Source: Nanobdellota archaeon (GTDB lineage Archaea; Nanobdellota; Nanobdellia; Woesearchaeales; SM23-78). Taken from it: 44,041 nucleotides of DNA. The notes below the pieces were generated by a model, which searched no databases, had not been told where the DNA came from, and worked only from the letters and a program-made list of their open reading frames with translations. Positions 24,792 through 34,208 of the stretch are shown here, piece after piece. Every line of letters begins with the position of its first letter. Position 1 is the stretch's first letter. The DNA is taken from contig JAHJQO010000031.1 in assembly GCA_018819305.1 (NCBI GenBank), positions 1 to 44,041 of the forward strand, given 5' to 3'. The position numbers and the translations under genes are program-made.

Positions 24792-26135
24792 TTAGGTTTC
24801 ATTTCCATTAGGAGGCAGGACATAAGGCGGTACTTCTCCTTGTTCTAACAAAACATCGTATCTTTGCTTAAATGCGCTGTAAAACCTGGTGTTAGGAACC
24901 TGCTTAAAAGCAATATCCATTGCAGGAGGAGCAAATCCACCTTCTTTCACAGATTTAATCCAGAGCACATGGCTTTCAATGGCATGCAAACCTGTAGTCT
25001 TGTCAATCTGAACAAATCTTCTTTGAGAGGATGAAGGAAAACGCCTGTGGTTTTCAGAATTAATAGCTGACAAATAAATTACTTTCATCACATCATCTTC
25101 TGTGCAGGGAAAAGGTTCTTTAAAAGTGTCTTCATAAGTTTTTTTAACTCCCTGACCAATTACTTCATCCTGCCCGTCTCTTATAATCATAGCTGTTGAC
25201 TTGTCCCATGTATCTATAGCATCAATTAACAAAAGGCCACATGCTGCTTCAAGCCCAAAAAGCAGGGCTGTTGAGATAAAAGCTGCGTCATCACTGACAC
25301 CATATCCTTTTTGAAGCTGAATAAACCCAGACACATATCCGCTTGAATATAAGGTCTTATATGCTTTACTCACAATATTTTCATTTTCCAGTTGTTCTAA
25401 AGATACACTTTTGGCATCCATGTTTGCCAGGTCAGAAAGAGTGTATCCTTTTTTTCTGGCTCTTTCCACATGCACAGGCATGCACACACCCTGATGCAGT
25501 TTGATTTTGTATTTATCTTCTGTGCGCGCCCTCCATTCTGCAGAGTCAATGCACCCTCCAATGTAGGCTCCGATTAGAAAATCAAGAGGCTTGTTAATAA
25601 GCGTGTATTCCAGAAATTTAATTCCACCCAAAGGATCTCTCTCGCCATTAATGCCCCTTTGGTTAGTAACCATTTTAGCGCAATGTTTCTTTGGATCACA
25701 AAAAAGCTTGCCAGGGTCTGTAATTCCGTTTAGCACTTTGTCCTCTAGTTTTCTTGTCTCTTTCATATAAGTAAAAACTTTTTTGATGTATGTTGATATA
25801 TCTGTGATTATTTTTTGCCGGTCTTTGTGAACCGCACCCACATGCAAATCTAATGCCTGAAAAATGTCTTCATTAGTTGTGTTGGGATAATAGTAGATTG
25901 TATCTGTGTTCTTTCTCAAAGAGTATGCCCATGCACCCTGCATTGCCCTACCCTGCAGGCTTTGCATTAGAAGCAGTTCTTTCTTAGTAGAAGCCAGGTC
26001 CACATTCTTTATTAGCTCTTCAGTTGTCAAATTTATAGCTCTTTTAAAGAAATCATCAGGCTTATCTTTTGCAATAAATGATTTAAACCTTGGCTCTTGG
26101 TAATCATTGTTTTTTTTCTTTCTTTTTCTCGACAC
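24792..26135 (-). CDS. Hypothetical protein
   Basis: 447 residues, started from GTG with AGGTGA 6 bases before it. Mostly alpha-helical and soluble, with a basic N-terminus (SRKRKKKNN). The middle contains CDPKKHC and several other Cys and His residues, and the region YIGGCIDSAEW to MPVHVERARKKGY looks conserved-protein-like but matches nothing I can name. It has no signal peptide or clear membrane segment. It is convergent with ZPR1 and alone on its strand. Confidence 0.6.
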   Translation of the reverse strand: MSRKRKKKNNDYQEPRFKSFIAKDKPDDFFKRAINLTTEELIKNVDLASTKKELLLMQSLQGRAMQGAWAYSLRKNTDTIYYYPNTTNEDIFQALDLHVGAVHKDRQKIITDISTYIKKVFTYMKETRKLEDKVLNGITDPGKLFCDPKKHCAKMVTNQRGINGERDPLGGIKFLEYTLINKPLDFLIGAYIGGCIDSAEWRARTEDKYKIKLHQGVCMPVHVERARKKGYTLSDLANMDAKSVSLEQLENENIVSKAYKTLYSSGYVSGFIQLQKGYGVSDDAAFISTALLFGLEAACGLLLIDAIDTWDKSTAMIIRDGQDEVIGQGVKKTYEDTFKEPFPCTEDDVMKVIYLSAINSENHRRFPSSSQRRFVQIDKTTGLHAIESHVLWIKSVKEGGFAPPAMDIAFKQVPNTRFYSAFKQRYDVLLEQGEVPPYVLPPNGNET

Positions 26136-26295
26136 TGTAGTTCACCTAAGTATAGAACTTTTTTGGGATTTATAATCTTTTCCATAGCGTAACCATTATA
26201 AAATAGTCATAAATCAGCGCAACATTTAAATACTAGAAAAACCAATATATGATGTTCAGTTAAACAATTGTAACGGTGATACAAGGTGATAGAAT

Positions 26296-26445
26296 ATGTG
26301 TGAATACTCACTTAATGGTATATGTTTTGATCCAGAAAAAAAAGAAAAAGGCTTTGTAGCGCATGAGTGCGACCACTGTCCAAAACAGAATTTTACAGAG
26401 ACGCCAAACGCAGAAGAAGAATACATACACCCTGCTTTTAGGTGA
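26296..26445 (+). CDS. Small Cys-rich protein, possible metal-binding
   Basis: 49 residues beginning MCEYSLNGICFDPEKKEKG, then CDHC, so Cys at 2, 10, 25 and 28 could bind zinc or iron. GGTGAT lies 8 bases before the ATG, and TATA-like TTTAAATAC lies upstream near 26225. It is convergent with the TrmB-type regulator; the stops overlap by 8 bases. No family recognised. Confidence 0.5.
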   Translation: MCEYSLNGICFDPEKKEKGFVAHECDHCPKQNFTETPNAEEEYIHPAFR

Positions 26446-27202
26446 GGTGCGATTCATCCCAAAATTTAAAGAACACATCTCTCAAATTCTGTGCTAGCTT
26501 CTTATTCTCAATAAAAATCAGCCCTCCAAACTGAAGAGGATCCTCATGTACCAATTTAATAAGAACTTTTTTACCATCAATTATATCACAACGTGTAAAA
26601 TCAGTATCCAGCCTTCTAATAATGAATTGTTTGGGAAACTTGTTATTAAGCTCTTTAATTAATGGAGGGAGGTCAACATTCAAAGGATAAATTACTTTGA
26701 AAACTACTCCTCTTTTTACAGCATTAATTATCTCTTTTTCCCAAATTGTTTTGTTTTTCCGGTTAGATTTTGGTTTGTGATGTATATTAATTATCTGAAG
26801 AACTTCTTTTTTAGCTTCTGTAAACGTACGGCTCTGGATTCTTCTATTATCTTCCAGGGTGGTTCCAACATCTGCAAAAGGAGTATGATTGCCATCTCTT
26901 ATATCAAAAGAGGTTGCCAATTCTTTTAGCCTATCCACGACATCATCCTGCCTTATTTCATATTCCTTTGTTAATTTTGATATTAAATAAGAAGCATTCT
27001 CTATAAAAAGTGTTTTAGGGCGTTTTTCTGTTGCATTAATAAGTCCTTTTTTTAATAATATTTTTGCTACAGAATATACTTTTCCAGGAGGAATATTCGC
27101 CTCTTTGCTTAACTCCTTTAAAGTGTGTTTTCTCTTTAATAAGGCAATAATTATTCTGCTCTCATAAGTGGATAATCCTGTTGCTTTTAACTCATCTATC
27201 AT
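26438..27202 (-). CDS. TrmB-family transcriptional regulator
   Basis: 254 residues from the ATG at 27202. The frame is open further upstream, but that extension covers the palindromic operator and reads as non-protein. The N-terminal winged helix (GLSTYESRIIIALLKRKHT, then ELSKEANIPPGKVYSV) is TrmB type. The C-terminal half (residues 90-254) resembles the PLD-like sensor part of TrmB regulators, which bind sugars in the founding members. A perfect 9-bp inverted repeat begins at its start codon, so self-repression is likely. It is divergent from a hypothetical gene that it may also control. Confidence 0.75.
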   Translation of the reverse strand: MIDELKATGLSTYESRIIIALLKRKHTLKELSKEANIPPGKVYSVAKILLKKGLINATEKRPKTLFIENASYLISKLTKEYEIRQDDVVDRLKELATSFDIRDGNHTPFADVGTTLEDNRRIQSRTFTEAKKEVLQIINIHHKPKSNRKNKTIWEKEIINAVKRGVVFKVIYPLNVDLPPLIKELNNKFPKQFIIRRLDTDFTRCDIIDGKKVLIKLVHEDPLQFGGLIFIENKKLAQNLRDVFFKFWDESHLT

Positions 27203-27224
27203 TTCACACCACACAGGTGTGAAA
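27202..27224. promoter_or_regulatory. Palindromic operator of the TrmB-type gene
   Basis: The arms TTTCACACC (27202-27210) and GGTGTGAAA (27216-27224) are perfect reverse complements with the spacer ACACA. The site covers the regulator's start codon and lies between it and a TATA-like AAAATATTC around 27233-27241, where a bound protein would block transcription. The same AT-rich block can serve the divergent gene. Confidence 0.65.
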
Positions 27225-27276
27225 AGTACAGAATATTTTATAAGTTTATCTGTTTTTGCTAAAGAAAGTGATAAAA

Positions 27277-28140
27277 ATGAAAAATACAACCTACATCCAT
27301 AAATACATCCCACTCAACCAAAAGATAATAAAAGAGTTTGATGGAAAACCTTACATACCTGAAAATCAGAAAAATGATCTCATAAATCAGAACGTAAAGC
27401 CAAGAATTCCTGTTTATTTTGCAAAATCAATTAAAACAGAAATCCTCCATGACACTCCTGTAAGAGGAGCATATGAATATGGACTACAACAGATTACATT
27501 AAATGGACCTTTTTCGAGTGAAACAGAAGCAGAATCAAATATTATTTCAATCAAAGAAAAAACAGATAGTATAAGTTTTGAATTCTCATCAAAAATAATC
27601 GCTCGGCTTTCTAATTCTCAAACGTGGCCGCCAGAATATGAAAAGTTCTTCATAGAAAAAAAGTCTTTGATGATAAAAAGACAAAGTTATGGTTATGAAT
27701 TTGGACTGGGTGGTTTTTATGGATTTAGAAATAATGAAGAAATGGGAGAAGAAATATCTGATCTTATTCCTGAAATTACAAAAAGAATAAGTGATAAAAT
27801 CGTTGAATCAACTGAATTACACAGAATTGCGAATAATAATAACCTTCTTGCTGTAATTGGTGATTCATTAATTCAATTAAGTTCTTCAAGCTTAAATTTT
27901 CATTATGAGAGAGAGATGGCTTTAGAAGTTATGTCTAAAGACGAAAACGAAATTAACAATATATTTTCAGACATTATGATTTCGGAGTTTTTTCATGAAA
28001 ATCACTATTCTGAAAATATCTATAAAGCTCTGGCTGTTTATCCGGGAAAAGTATGTTTTATAGAGGCTCCAGGACCTAAGTTTTCTATGGATTATGATTC
28101 AATAGATAATTTTCTGGAAAGACAAAACTTCATCTATTAA
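27277..28140 (+). CDS. Hypothetical protein divergent from the TrmB regulator
   Basis: 287 residues from the ATG at 27277 (MKNTTYIHK), preceded by AGTGAT. An upstream start at 27256 is less likely because no ribosome site precedes it. The protein is soluble and acidic, with the segment YGYEFGLGGFYGF and a C-terminal half of helices. I do not recognise the family. It shares its promoter region with the TrmB regulator, so it may be a target of it, which is inference from position. Confidence 0.55.
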   Translation: MKNTTYIHKYIPLNQKIIKEFDGKPYIPENQKNDLINQNVKPRIPVYFAKSIKTEILHDTPVRGAYEYGLQQITLNGPFSSETEAESNIISIKEKTDSISFEFSSKIIARLSNSQTWPPEYEKFFIEKKSLMIKRQSYGYEFGLGGFYGFRNNEEMGEEISDLIPEITKRISDKIVESTELHRIANNNNLLAVIGDSLIQLSSSSLNFHYEREMALEVMSKDENEINNIFSDIMISEFFHENHYSENIYKALAVYPGKVCFIEAPGPKFSMDYDSIDNFLERQNFIY

Positions 28141-28171
28141 TTATTATCTTCAGATTAATTAATTTGATATT

Positions 28172-29326
28172 TTAGTTCTCAGCTTCTTTTCTCAGCTCTT
28201 CTGCCTTGTCTGTTTTCTCCCATGTAAAGTCAGGGTCTTCTCTTCCAAAATGGCCATAGCTAGCAGTTTTCATATATATTGGGCGTTTGAGCTTTAAGTG
28301 CTTGATAATCTCGCCTGGTTTCATTGGAAAGTGTTTTTTTACAAGCTCAACAAGCTTGCCATTGTCAATTTTTCCAGTGCCAAAAGTATTAACCAGAACA
28401 CTCACAGGCTCTGCAACACCAATACAATAGCTTAACTGAACCTCGCATTTTTTTGCCAAGCCCGCAGCAACAATGTTTTTTGCAATATATCTTGCCATAT
28501 AACTGGCACTTCTATCAACTTTGCTGGGGTCTTTGCCAGAAAAACATCCTCCTCCATGGCTGCCAACACCGCCATAAGTGTCAACAATGATTTTTCTGCC
28601 AGTCACACCAGCATCTGCAACAGGACCGCCTACAACAAATCTGCCAGTAGGATTAATAAAAAACTTTGTCTTGTCATCAATCCAGTCCTTGCAAACAGGC
28701 AGAATAATTTTTTCCTTAACCTGCTTTCTAAGGTCCTCCAACTTAATATCAGGTTCGTGATGTGTGCTCACAACAACAGCATCCACACGCTTAGGCTTGC
28801 CATCAACATACTCAACAGTAACCTGGCTCTTGCCGTCAGGCCTGAGGAATTTTAATTCTTTCTTTTTTCTGGCATCTGCCAGCCTTAGAGTAAGTTTATG
28901 AGCAAGCATTATTGGAAGAGGCATAAGCTCTTTTGTTTCATTGCAGGCATAGCCAAACATTATTCCCTGGTCACCTGCACCCTGTTCCTGCTCCTTGGTT
29001 TCATCAACGCCAAGAGCAATGTCAGGGCTTTGTTCAGAAATACTTGTCAGAACACCGCAGGTTTCATAATCAAAACCATAACGAGGATTATCATAACCAA
29101 TATTTTTCAAAGTCTCTCTGACAATATTCTGGATATCAACATAAGTTTTGGTAGTGACTTCTCCAGCAGCAATAATAAACCCTGTCTTTGTCAGACACTC
29201 AATAGCAACCCTTGATTCAGGATCATCTTTAAGCATTGCATCAAGAATAGCATCACTCACCTGGTCGCACACCTTGTCAGGGTGCCCTTCTGTAACACTC
29301 TCACTTGTAAAAAAATATCTGCTCAT
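28172..29326 (-). CDS. metK: S-adenosylmethionine synthetase, bacterial type
   Basis: 384 residues from the ATG at 29326 ([11 protein letters not shown]), with GAGGTGG at a normal distance before it. [23 protein letters not shown] and [18 protein letters not shown] are the signatures of the bacterial/eukaryotic MetK family, not of archaeal MAT. It makes SAM from methionine and ATP. The usual GGGAFSGKD motif has Cys for Ala. Length is normal. SAM supplies the radical SAM and methyltransferase genes in this window. Confidence 0.95.
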   Translation of the reverse strand: MSRYFFTSESVTEGHPDKVCDQVSDAILDAMLKDDPESRVAIECLTKTGFIIAAGEVTTKTYVDIQNIVRETLKNIGYDNPRYGFDYETCGVLTSISEQSPDIALGVDETKEQEQGAGDQGIMFGYACNETKELMPLPIMLAHKLTLRLADARKKKELKFLRPDGKSQVTVEYVDGKPKRVDAVVVSTHHEPDIKLEDLRKQVKEKIILPVCKDWIDDKTKFFINPTGRFVVGGPVADAGVTGRKIIVDTYGGVGSHGGGCFSGKDPSKVDRSASYMARYIAKNIVAAGLAKKCEVQLSYCIGVAEPVSVLVNTFGTGKIDNGKLVELVKKHFPMKPGEIIKHLKLKRPIYMKTASYGHFGREDPDFTWEKTDKAEELRKEAEN

Positions 29327-29443
29327 AAAAGACCACCTCAAATATTATTAAACTAACTCTGAAACCACTCATTTATAAGATTTATGGATTTTTGTTCCAG
29401 GATATAGAAAAATTAATAAACATCACCTTTCAAATATCAAAAC

Positions 29444-30100
29444 ATGAAAAAAGCTTATTTTGCAATGATTATTATCATTCTGGTGTCTATACTTATTTCT
29501 TTTTGGGCTTATCCAAAACTTCCTGAAGAAACAGCTTCACATTGGAATGCAAAAGGAGAAGTAGATGATTATATGCCAAGGTTCTGGGGTGCTTTTTTAA
29601 TGCCAGTAGTATCAATTGGATTGTTTATTCTTTTCCTGGTCATCCCTATCATTGACCCATTGAAATTTAATATTGAGAAATTCAGAAAATACTTTGACTG
29701 GTTCATAATAATCATATTTGTATTCTTGTTTTACATTCATATGCTGACACTTTCATGGGGCTTGGGAATAAGGTTTAATATGAGCCACATGATAACCCCA
29801 GCAATAGGACTGCTCTTTTTATATGCAGGATTGTTGGTGTCAAAAGCCAAACGGAATTGGTTCATAGGAATCAGAACACCCTGGACCCTGAGCAGCGATA
29901 AAGTCTGGGACAAGACTCATCAACTAGGAGGAAAACTTTTCATGGCGGCAGGAATCATTGCAATTCTTAGCGTGCTGTTTCCCAAAATCTCAATATGGCT
30001 TGTTATAGTGCCAATTCTTGCAGTCGTCATATTCACTGTTATTTATTCATATATATTATACAGAAAAGAGGAAAAAAATAAAACAAGGTTGAAAAAATGA
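29444..30100 (+). CDS. SdpI/DUF1648-family membrane protein
   Basis: 218 residues, about six membrane helices. The N-terminal DUF1648 part has WAYPKLPEETASHWNAKG, and the C-terminal SdpI part has NWFIGIRTPWTLSSDKVW then THQLGGKLF. In Bacillus, SdpI gives immunity to a killing peptide and acts in signalling; most archaeal relatives are uncharacterised. Its stop overlaps the next gene by 4 bases (ATGA), so the two are co-translated. Confidence 0.8.
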   Translation: MKKAYFAMIIIILVSILISFWAYPKLPEETASHWNAKGEVDDYMPRFWGAFLMPVVSIGLFILFLVIPIIDPLKFNIEKFRKYFDWFIIIIFVFLFYIHMLTLSWGLGIRFNMSHMITPAIGLLFLYAGLLVSKAKRNWFIGIRTPWTLSSDKVWDKTHQLGGKLFMAAGIIAILSVLFPKISIWLVIVPILAVVIFTVIYSYILYRKEEKNKTRLKK

Positions 30101-30429
30101 ACGTAGGCGATATATTAAACAAAGAAGAAGATTTGGTTGTTCACATAAACCGGATTGAGACAGCAGATGAAAAAGACAAAACAAGAATCGTCATGAATAT
30201 TGTTCCTTTTGGAGAATACAGTGTTGTTCTTCCTAATAATGTTGCTAAAAAATTATGGCCAGGTGAAACACTTGAAGCCATACTTGTGCTCACGCCCAGC
30301 GAACTGACAGATTTCATAGGGCAAAAACCAGAACCTTATGATGTTGTTACTGCTTCTTATGTTCTGGATGAATTAAAAACACCACAAGGAGATATTATTT
30401 ACAAAAGAAAGACGAAAAAAAGATATTAA
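30097..30429 (+). CDS. Hypothetical protein in SdpI operon
   Basis: 110 residues, soluble, beta-rich, ATG overlapping the SdpI-like gene's stop by 4 bases. It has no Cys or zinc site, and its C-terminus is basic (YKRKTKKRY). I recognise no family. Translational coupling suggests a joint function with the membrane protein. A convergent gene begins 15 bases after its stop. Confidence 0.55.
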   Translation: MNVGDILNKEEDLVVHINRIETADEKDKTRIVMNIVPFGEYSVVLPNNVAKKLWPGETLEAILVLTPSELTDFIGQKPEPYDVVTASYVLDELKTPQGDIIYKRKTKKRY

Positions 30430-30444
30430 TTTTTCTTATTAATT

Positions 30445-30717
30445 TTATTTCTTGTAAAGCACATCTCCATTAGGAATCTGAAGATGAACAAGTTCATAAG
30501 AATCCCCTCTCTTAATCACTTCTGCTTCTAGAACAGGAACATCCCCTAACTGAATACTTCTTTCCAATCCATTCAATCCTCCATCAATCAACAATTCATG
30601 TTCATCAAATCTTGTTTCCACAGTCAATTTAAGCATGTTGTTGTCAGCCAACTCTCTCTTTCTAACATTAGCATATAATTCAATTCTTTCTTCAGATTGT
30701 TCTTTTTGTTTAATCAT
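30445..30717 (-). CDS. Hypothetical protein
   Basis: 90 residues from the ATG at 30717 (MIKQKEQSEER). The open frame continues upstream inside the phosphoesterase gene, so the inner start, overlapping the phosphoesterase stop by 8 bases, is chosen. The protein is mixed alpha/beta and acidic, ending GDVLYKK. It resembles the SdpI-operon protein in ending (GDIIYKRK versus GDVLYKK) but not enough to claim homology. Confidence 0.5.
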   Translation of the reverse strand: MIKQKEQSEERIELYANVRKRELADNNMLKLTVETRFDEHELLIDGGLNGLERSIQLGDVPVLEAEVIKRGDSYELVHLQIPNGDVLYKK

Positions 30718-31441
30718 TTTCAAAGTCAGAAATCTTTCCAAATTTATAAACTTTGTCCCCGACGACAAAGACCTCGAAGTCACTTATGTTATTCAAGAAA
30801 GGGCTTAATAGTCTCTCCTGCAGAACATTTGTGCCTTCTGTTACAAAATTAAAGCTTGGCACAACAATCAAATTCTTTTTTTTGTATTTGCCAAGGAGAA
30901 AGCATTTGTATTTTTCAACTCTGACATCATCCTTAATATTAATTGCAGGGTGCTCATGCCCAATGATTATAGTTTTTGCTTTCTTAAGGTCAGGATTGTC
31001 ATCCATTAGTTTATGGCCATGGCAAAGGAAAATATCATCTGCAACAAAATAATCTTTAATTTCAATATCTTTTTTCTTTGCAATAGGACCAAGAATAGTG
31101 TCATGGTTGCCTTTGAGAAGAACAATCTTAGCACCACTTGTTTTTTCAGATAAGTAATCAAGAAATTTAAGTGTATCCTTCCATTCCTGGTCTGAGATAA
31201 ATCCAAACTCATGCTTAACATCACCAATAAAAACAATCTTGTCAACATTTTCAGGCTTGACCTGCTCAAACACTTTGTCCATCTCAGCAAAAATCTCCTT
31301 AAGATGCATTCTTGGAATCAAAATGCCTTGCTTATTCAGAGCTTCTTCATAACCAATATGAGTGTCGCCAATCACAAGAATCTTTTGCTTTTCCAGATAG
31401 AGTGTTAATCCAATAATCTTAATGTTAGGAAGGATGTTCAT
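30710..31441 (-). CDS. Metallophosphoesterase (archaeal COG1407-like)
   Basis: 243 residues from the ATG at 31441; a longer start at 31498 would overlap the FAD gene. All five calcineurin-like metal motifs are present: GDTHIGYE, FIGDVKHEF, LKGNHDT, LCHGHKL and IIGHEHP. Archaeal members are putative phosphoesterases often linked to DNA helicase or ligase genes; here it sits between the FAD enzyme and a small hypothetical gene. It is not the Mre11 partner of the Rad50 at the end of the window, as it lacks the Mre11 layout and cap domain. Confidence 0.82.
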   Translation of the reverse strand: MNILPNIKIIGLTLYLEKQKILVIGDTHIGYEEALNKQGILIPRMHLKEIFAEMDKVFEQVKPENVDKIVFIGDVKHEFGFISDQEWKDTLKFLDYLSEKTSGAKIVLLKGNHDTILGPIAKKKDIEIKDYFVADDIFLCHGHKLMDDNPDLKKAKTIIIGHEHPAINIKDDVRVEKYKCFLLGKYKKKNLIVVPSFNFVTEGTNVLQERLLSPFLNNISDFEVFVVGDKVYKFGKISDFEND

Positions 31442-31466
31442 GCAAAGAACGAACTTAGTTTCTTTT

Positions 31467-32816
31467 TTAAAGCTTGTCAAGAATTCCTCTTGCTGCAATT
31501 ATTCCTGTGCCTGCAGCCCAGACAATTCCCCTGCTTTTACCTGCGCCGTCACCTGCAACAAAAAAGTTAGCAACATTTGTTTCCAGATTCTTGTTGGTCT
31601 TGTACTTTGTATCATAGAATTTAATTTCAGGAGCATAAATCAGAGTTGCAGGATTAGTGATTCCATATAATATTCTGTTAAGCCTTTCAAAACTTTCCTT
31701 AAGATTATTCATAATGCGCGCTTTGTAAGCCAGATTAATATCTCCCGGAGTCACTGAACCTTCAGGAGGCAGTCCTGGTTTGAGAGTCGGCATTATTAAG
31801 TCATATCCCATTGCACGATCAAAAAAGGTTTCTGTTTTTGAGCGTCGTCCTTCAAGAAAATCCCCCATTCTCTGAACAAGAGGGCGGCCACCGCCCATTC
31901 TGTTAGCATCAATTGCAATATTTCTTGCCATTTCAGTTGTATCTGCATAAGGCTGTGTTAAATCAACAGTGTTAAGAATAGCAAAATTTGTATTTGGAGT
32001 TTTATGTTTTTTCAATGCATCACCATTGATTAATTTGAAGCCATTTACAGCACTGGGCTCAAGTCTTACTCTACCCCCTGGATTAGAGCAAAACGTTCTT
32101 ACCTTGTCTCCATGGCATTTGGTTTTTAAAACAAACTTCGGATCATAAATAATATTTGTTATCGGATCATAAACTTCTTTACGAACTTCCAGTCTTACAC
32201 CAATATCAACAGGACCCCACCTGTACTTAACACCTAACCTACCCGCCAGGTCCCTAAGCCAATAAGCACCGTCTCTGCCAGGAGCACAAAGCACATATTT
32301 TGCTCTGAATTCACCAGAGTCGGTAAAGAGCTGAAACACATCATCTTTTTTCTGAATGTCTTTGACATTTGTTTGCATATAAAATTCTACAAATTTTGAT
32401 TCCAGGTCTTGCCTGAATTTTTCAACAATAACTTTGGCCTGGTCTGTACCAATATGCCGCTGCCTGCAAGCAATAAGTTCAACGCCAGAACGCTCTGCTT
32501 TTTCAACCCATTTATTTACTTCTTCCTCATTAGTGCCTGAAACATAAGGGTCTGCTCCAAAATAAAGAAATCTTTGGTCAACAATCTCTATAAGTCCATG
32601 TGCATATTCTTCAGGAATCTTAAGTTCATCAAGGTCAACCCCAATTTTATGGCTGAGGTTAAGCTTGCAGTCATTAATCATTCCTCCTGAAGAAAAATTG
32701 TTTTTTTCAAAAATAGCAACTTTGAGTCTAGGGTCGCTCCTAATCAACTCATCTGCAGCCCAGAGATTTGTAGGACCGCTGCCAATAAGAGCAACATCAT
32801 AATCTCTATCTTTCAT
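31467..32816 (-). CDS. FAD-dependent dehydrogenase (COG2509-like)
   Basis: 449 residues from the ATG at 32816 (MKDRDYDVALIG), with GTGAT before it; GTG at 32825 is the longer alternative. The dinucleotide-binding motif is ALIGSGPTNLWAADEL and the C-terminal FAD motif is FFVAGDGAGKSRGIVWAAGTG. The middle of the protein matches the uncharacterised FAD-dependent dehydrogenase family. Substrate unknown. It starts a run of three minus-strand genes with a 25-base gap to the phosphoesterase. Confidence 0.8.
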   Translation of the reverse strand: MKDRDYDVALIGSGPTNLWAADELIRSDPRLKVAIFEKNNFSSGGMINDCKLNLSHKIGVDLDELKIPEEYAHGLIEIVDQRFLYFGADPYVSGTNEEEVNKWVEKAERSGVELIACRQRHIGTDQAKVIVEKFRQDLESKFVEFYMQTNVKDIQKKDDVFQLFTDSGEFRAKYVLCAPGRDGAYWLRDLAGRLGVKYRWGPVDIGVRLEVRKEVYDPITNIIYDPKFVLKTKCHGDKVRTFCSNPGGRVRLEPSAVNGFKLINGDALKKHKTPNTNFAILNTVDLTQPYADTTEMARNIAIDANRMGGGRPLVQRMGDFLEGRRSKTETFFDRAMGYDLIMPTLKPGLPPEGSVTPGDINLAYKARIMNNLKESFERLNRILYGITNPATLIYAPEIKFYDTKYKTNKNLETNVANFFVAGDGAGKSRGIVWAAGTGIIAARGILDKL

Positions 32817-32915
32817 ATTTATCACACAAACCCAAAATTAAGTAACCACTCCAGTATAAAAACTTTTATGGTTTGGAGAATATAAAAAATACCAATTCAC
32901 ATCAAAGACTCTAAT

Positions 32916-33236
32916 TCATTTACTTTCTCTCAATAATGTCAAATCATTTTTGCCAAAATATTTTGCATAATTAGAAGGATCACATTGATGAAAACAAATG
33001 TTCTGTTTTTGGGTTTTATATTCTGCTGCCATATCCCCAAGAACAAAACCTAATGCTCTTCTCTTCTCAGTGTCAGTCAAATTTGCCTGCACAACAATAT
33101 GCACTTGAGCTGAATCATCCTCTTTGTAAAAATCCACAGATACTATATTGGACTCATACTCGGAAAGTCGTGATAATTTTCCCTGAACTTCCATAAGAAT
33201 ATCTTCTATTTCAGAATGCTTAATTTTGTTTGCCAT
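32916..33236 (-). CDS. Hypothetical protein
   Basis: 106 residues, soluble, alpha/beta, starting MANKIKHSEIEDILME. One Cys-His-Gln-Cys segment (CFHQC) near the C-terminus could bind metal. It is 99 bases upstream of the FAD gene on the same strand. No family recognised. Confidence 0.5.
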   Translation of the reverse strand: MANKIKHSEIEDILMEVQGKLSRLSEYESNIVSVDFYKEDDSAQVHIVVQANLTDTEKRRALGFVLGDMAAEYKTQKQNICFHQCDPSNYAKYFGKNDLTLLRESK

Positions 33237-33392
33237 GATAACAATTGAGAATCTGCCCAGATTTAAATAATTTACTAAAGAATGATGAGTGCGAATTCCG
33301 AAGCAAAATAAAAATTATAACCCTGAAAATACTAAGCAGATACCATATCCAATACAAAAGATTTAAATTATCCTAAATAATAAAATAGGTTT

Positions 33393-34121
33393 ATGTTCAG
33401 AAAAAAACATATTGCAAAGAATATCATAGTTGCATTAGACTTTGATGGATGCATTGCCTACGGCGAGAAAGCCAAGATACATTATGCTAATAAATTATTT
33501 GGTATTAATCCTAATAGAGACCAGATTGTTAAAGCAACATTTCCTCTTGGAGGGAAAAAATACAGGGAACTCATGGACCATGTTGCTACAGAAGGGATTA
33601 TGGAATATGAGCTGGCTCCTGATGTCCATCATGTTCTGAGAAAATTGTATTCAGAAGGATTCAGGTTTGCAATTGTTACATCAAGGCTGGAATATGGAAG
33701 TTATCGGGAATTATCAGCTTGTAAGAAATTCTGCAGATATCATAATCTGCCAATCAAATATTTCTATAATACCAACGATAATCCTAAAGAGATAATCTGC
33801 AGAAAGCTTCATTCCAGAGCTATTATTGATGACACATTGTTTAAGCTCAGAGACTTGATGAATTCAGATATGAATTTATTCTTCTTAAGGCAGAGATGGA
33901 ATTCCCATGAAAGTGTTCACTTATCTGAAAAGAACATGATTTTTGAGATTGGCAGCTGGCAGGAATTTTATGAAAAACTTCATGCCATGCGAAGACTGCA
34001 TGAATCTGTGTGCCTTGCCTTGAACATAGACAACAACTGGTCTAACTTATCAAAAATAGTTAGTTTTATCAGGCAGAATCCTGGCAAAGCCAATGAGTAT
34101 TATAGGAAATATAGTGGTTAG
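33393..34121 (+). CDS. HAD-superfamily-like protein
   Basis: 242 residues. VALDFDGCIAYG is HAD motif I with both aspartates, FAIVTSRLEYGSY contains the Ser of motif II, and AIIDDTLFKLRD resembles the motif IV acidic pair. Most members are phosphatases. A Lys for motif III is not clear, so activity is uncertain. The C-terminal 60 residues after motif IV are extra and helical. TATA-like TTTAAATTATCC lies about 28 bases before the ATG, so a leaderless mRNA is likely. Confidence 0.7.
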   Translation: MFRKKHIAKNIIVALDFDGCIAYGEKAKIHYANKLFGINPNRDQIVKATFPLGGKKYRELMDHVATEGIMEYELAPDVHHVLRKLYSEGFRFAIVTSRLEYGSYRELSACKKFCRYHNLPIKYFYNTNDNPKEIICRKLHSRAIIDDTLFKLRDLMNSDMNLFFLRQRWNSHESVHLSEKNMIFEIGSWQEFYEKLHAMRRLHESVCLALNIDNNWSNLSKIVSFIRQNPGKANEYYRKYSG

Positions 34122-34208
34122 TAATATCTAAAAGAAGTTAGGAAAATTTTATTCTGAACAAAAAAAGAAAAAAGATCATACCCGCACAACAACAAAAATT
34201 ATTTTGAT

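Noticed and set aside
27203-27313. Longer start of the TrmB regulator
   Set aside because: The extension covers the operator and overlaps the divergent gene's start; the winged helix begins right after the ATG at 27202.
31441-31467. Phosphoesterase as Mre11 partner of Rad50
   Set aside because: It lies about 10 kb away and looks like the separate COG1407 phosphoesterase group.
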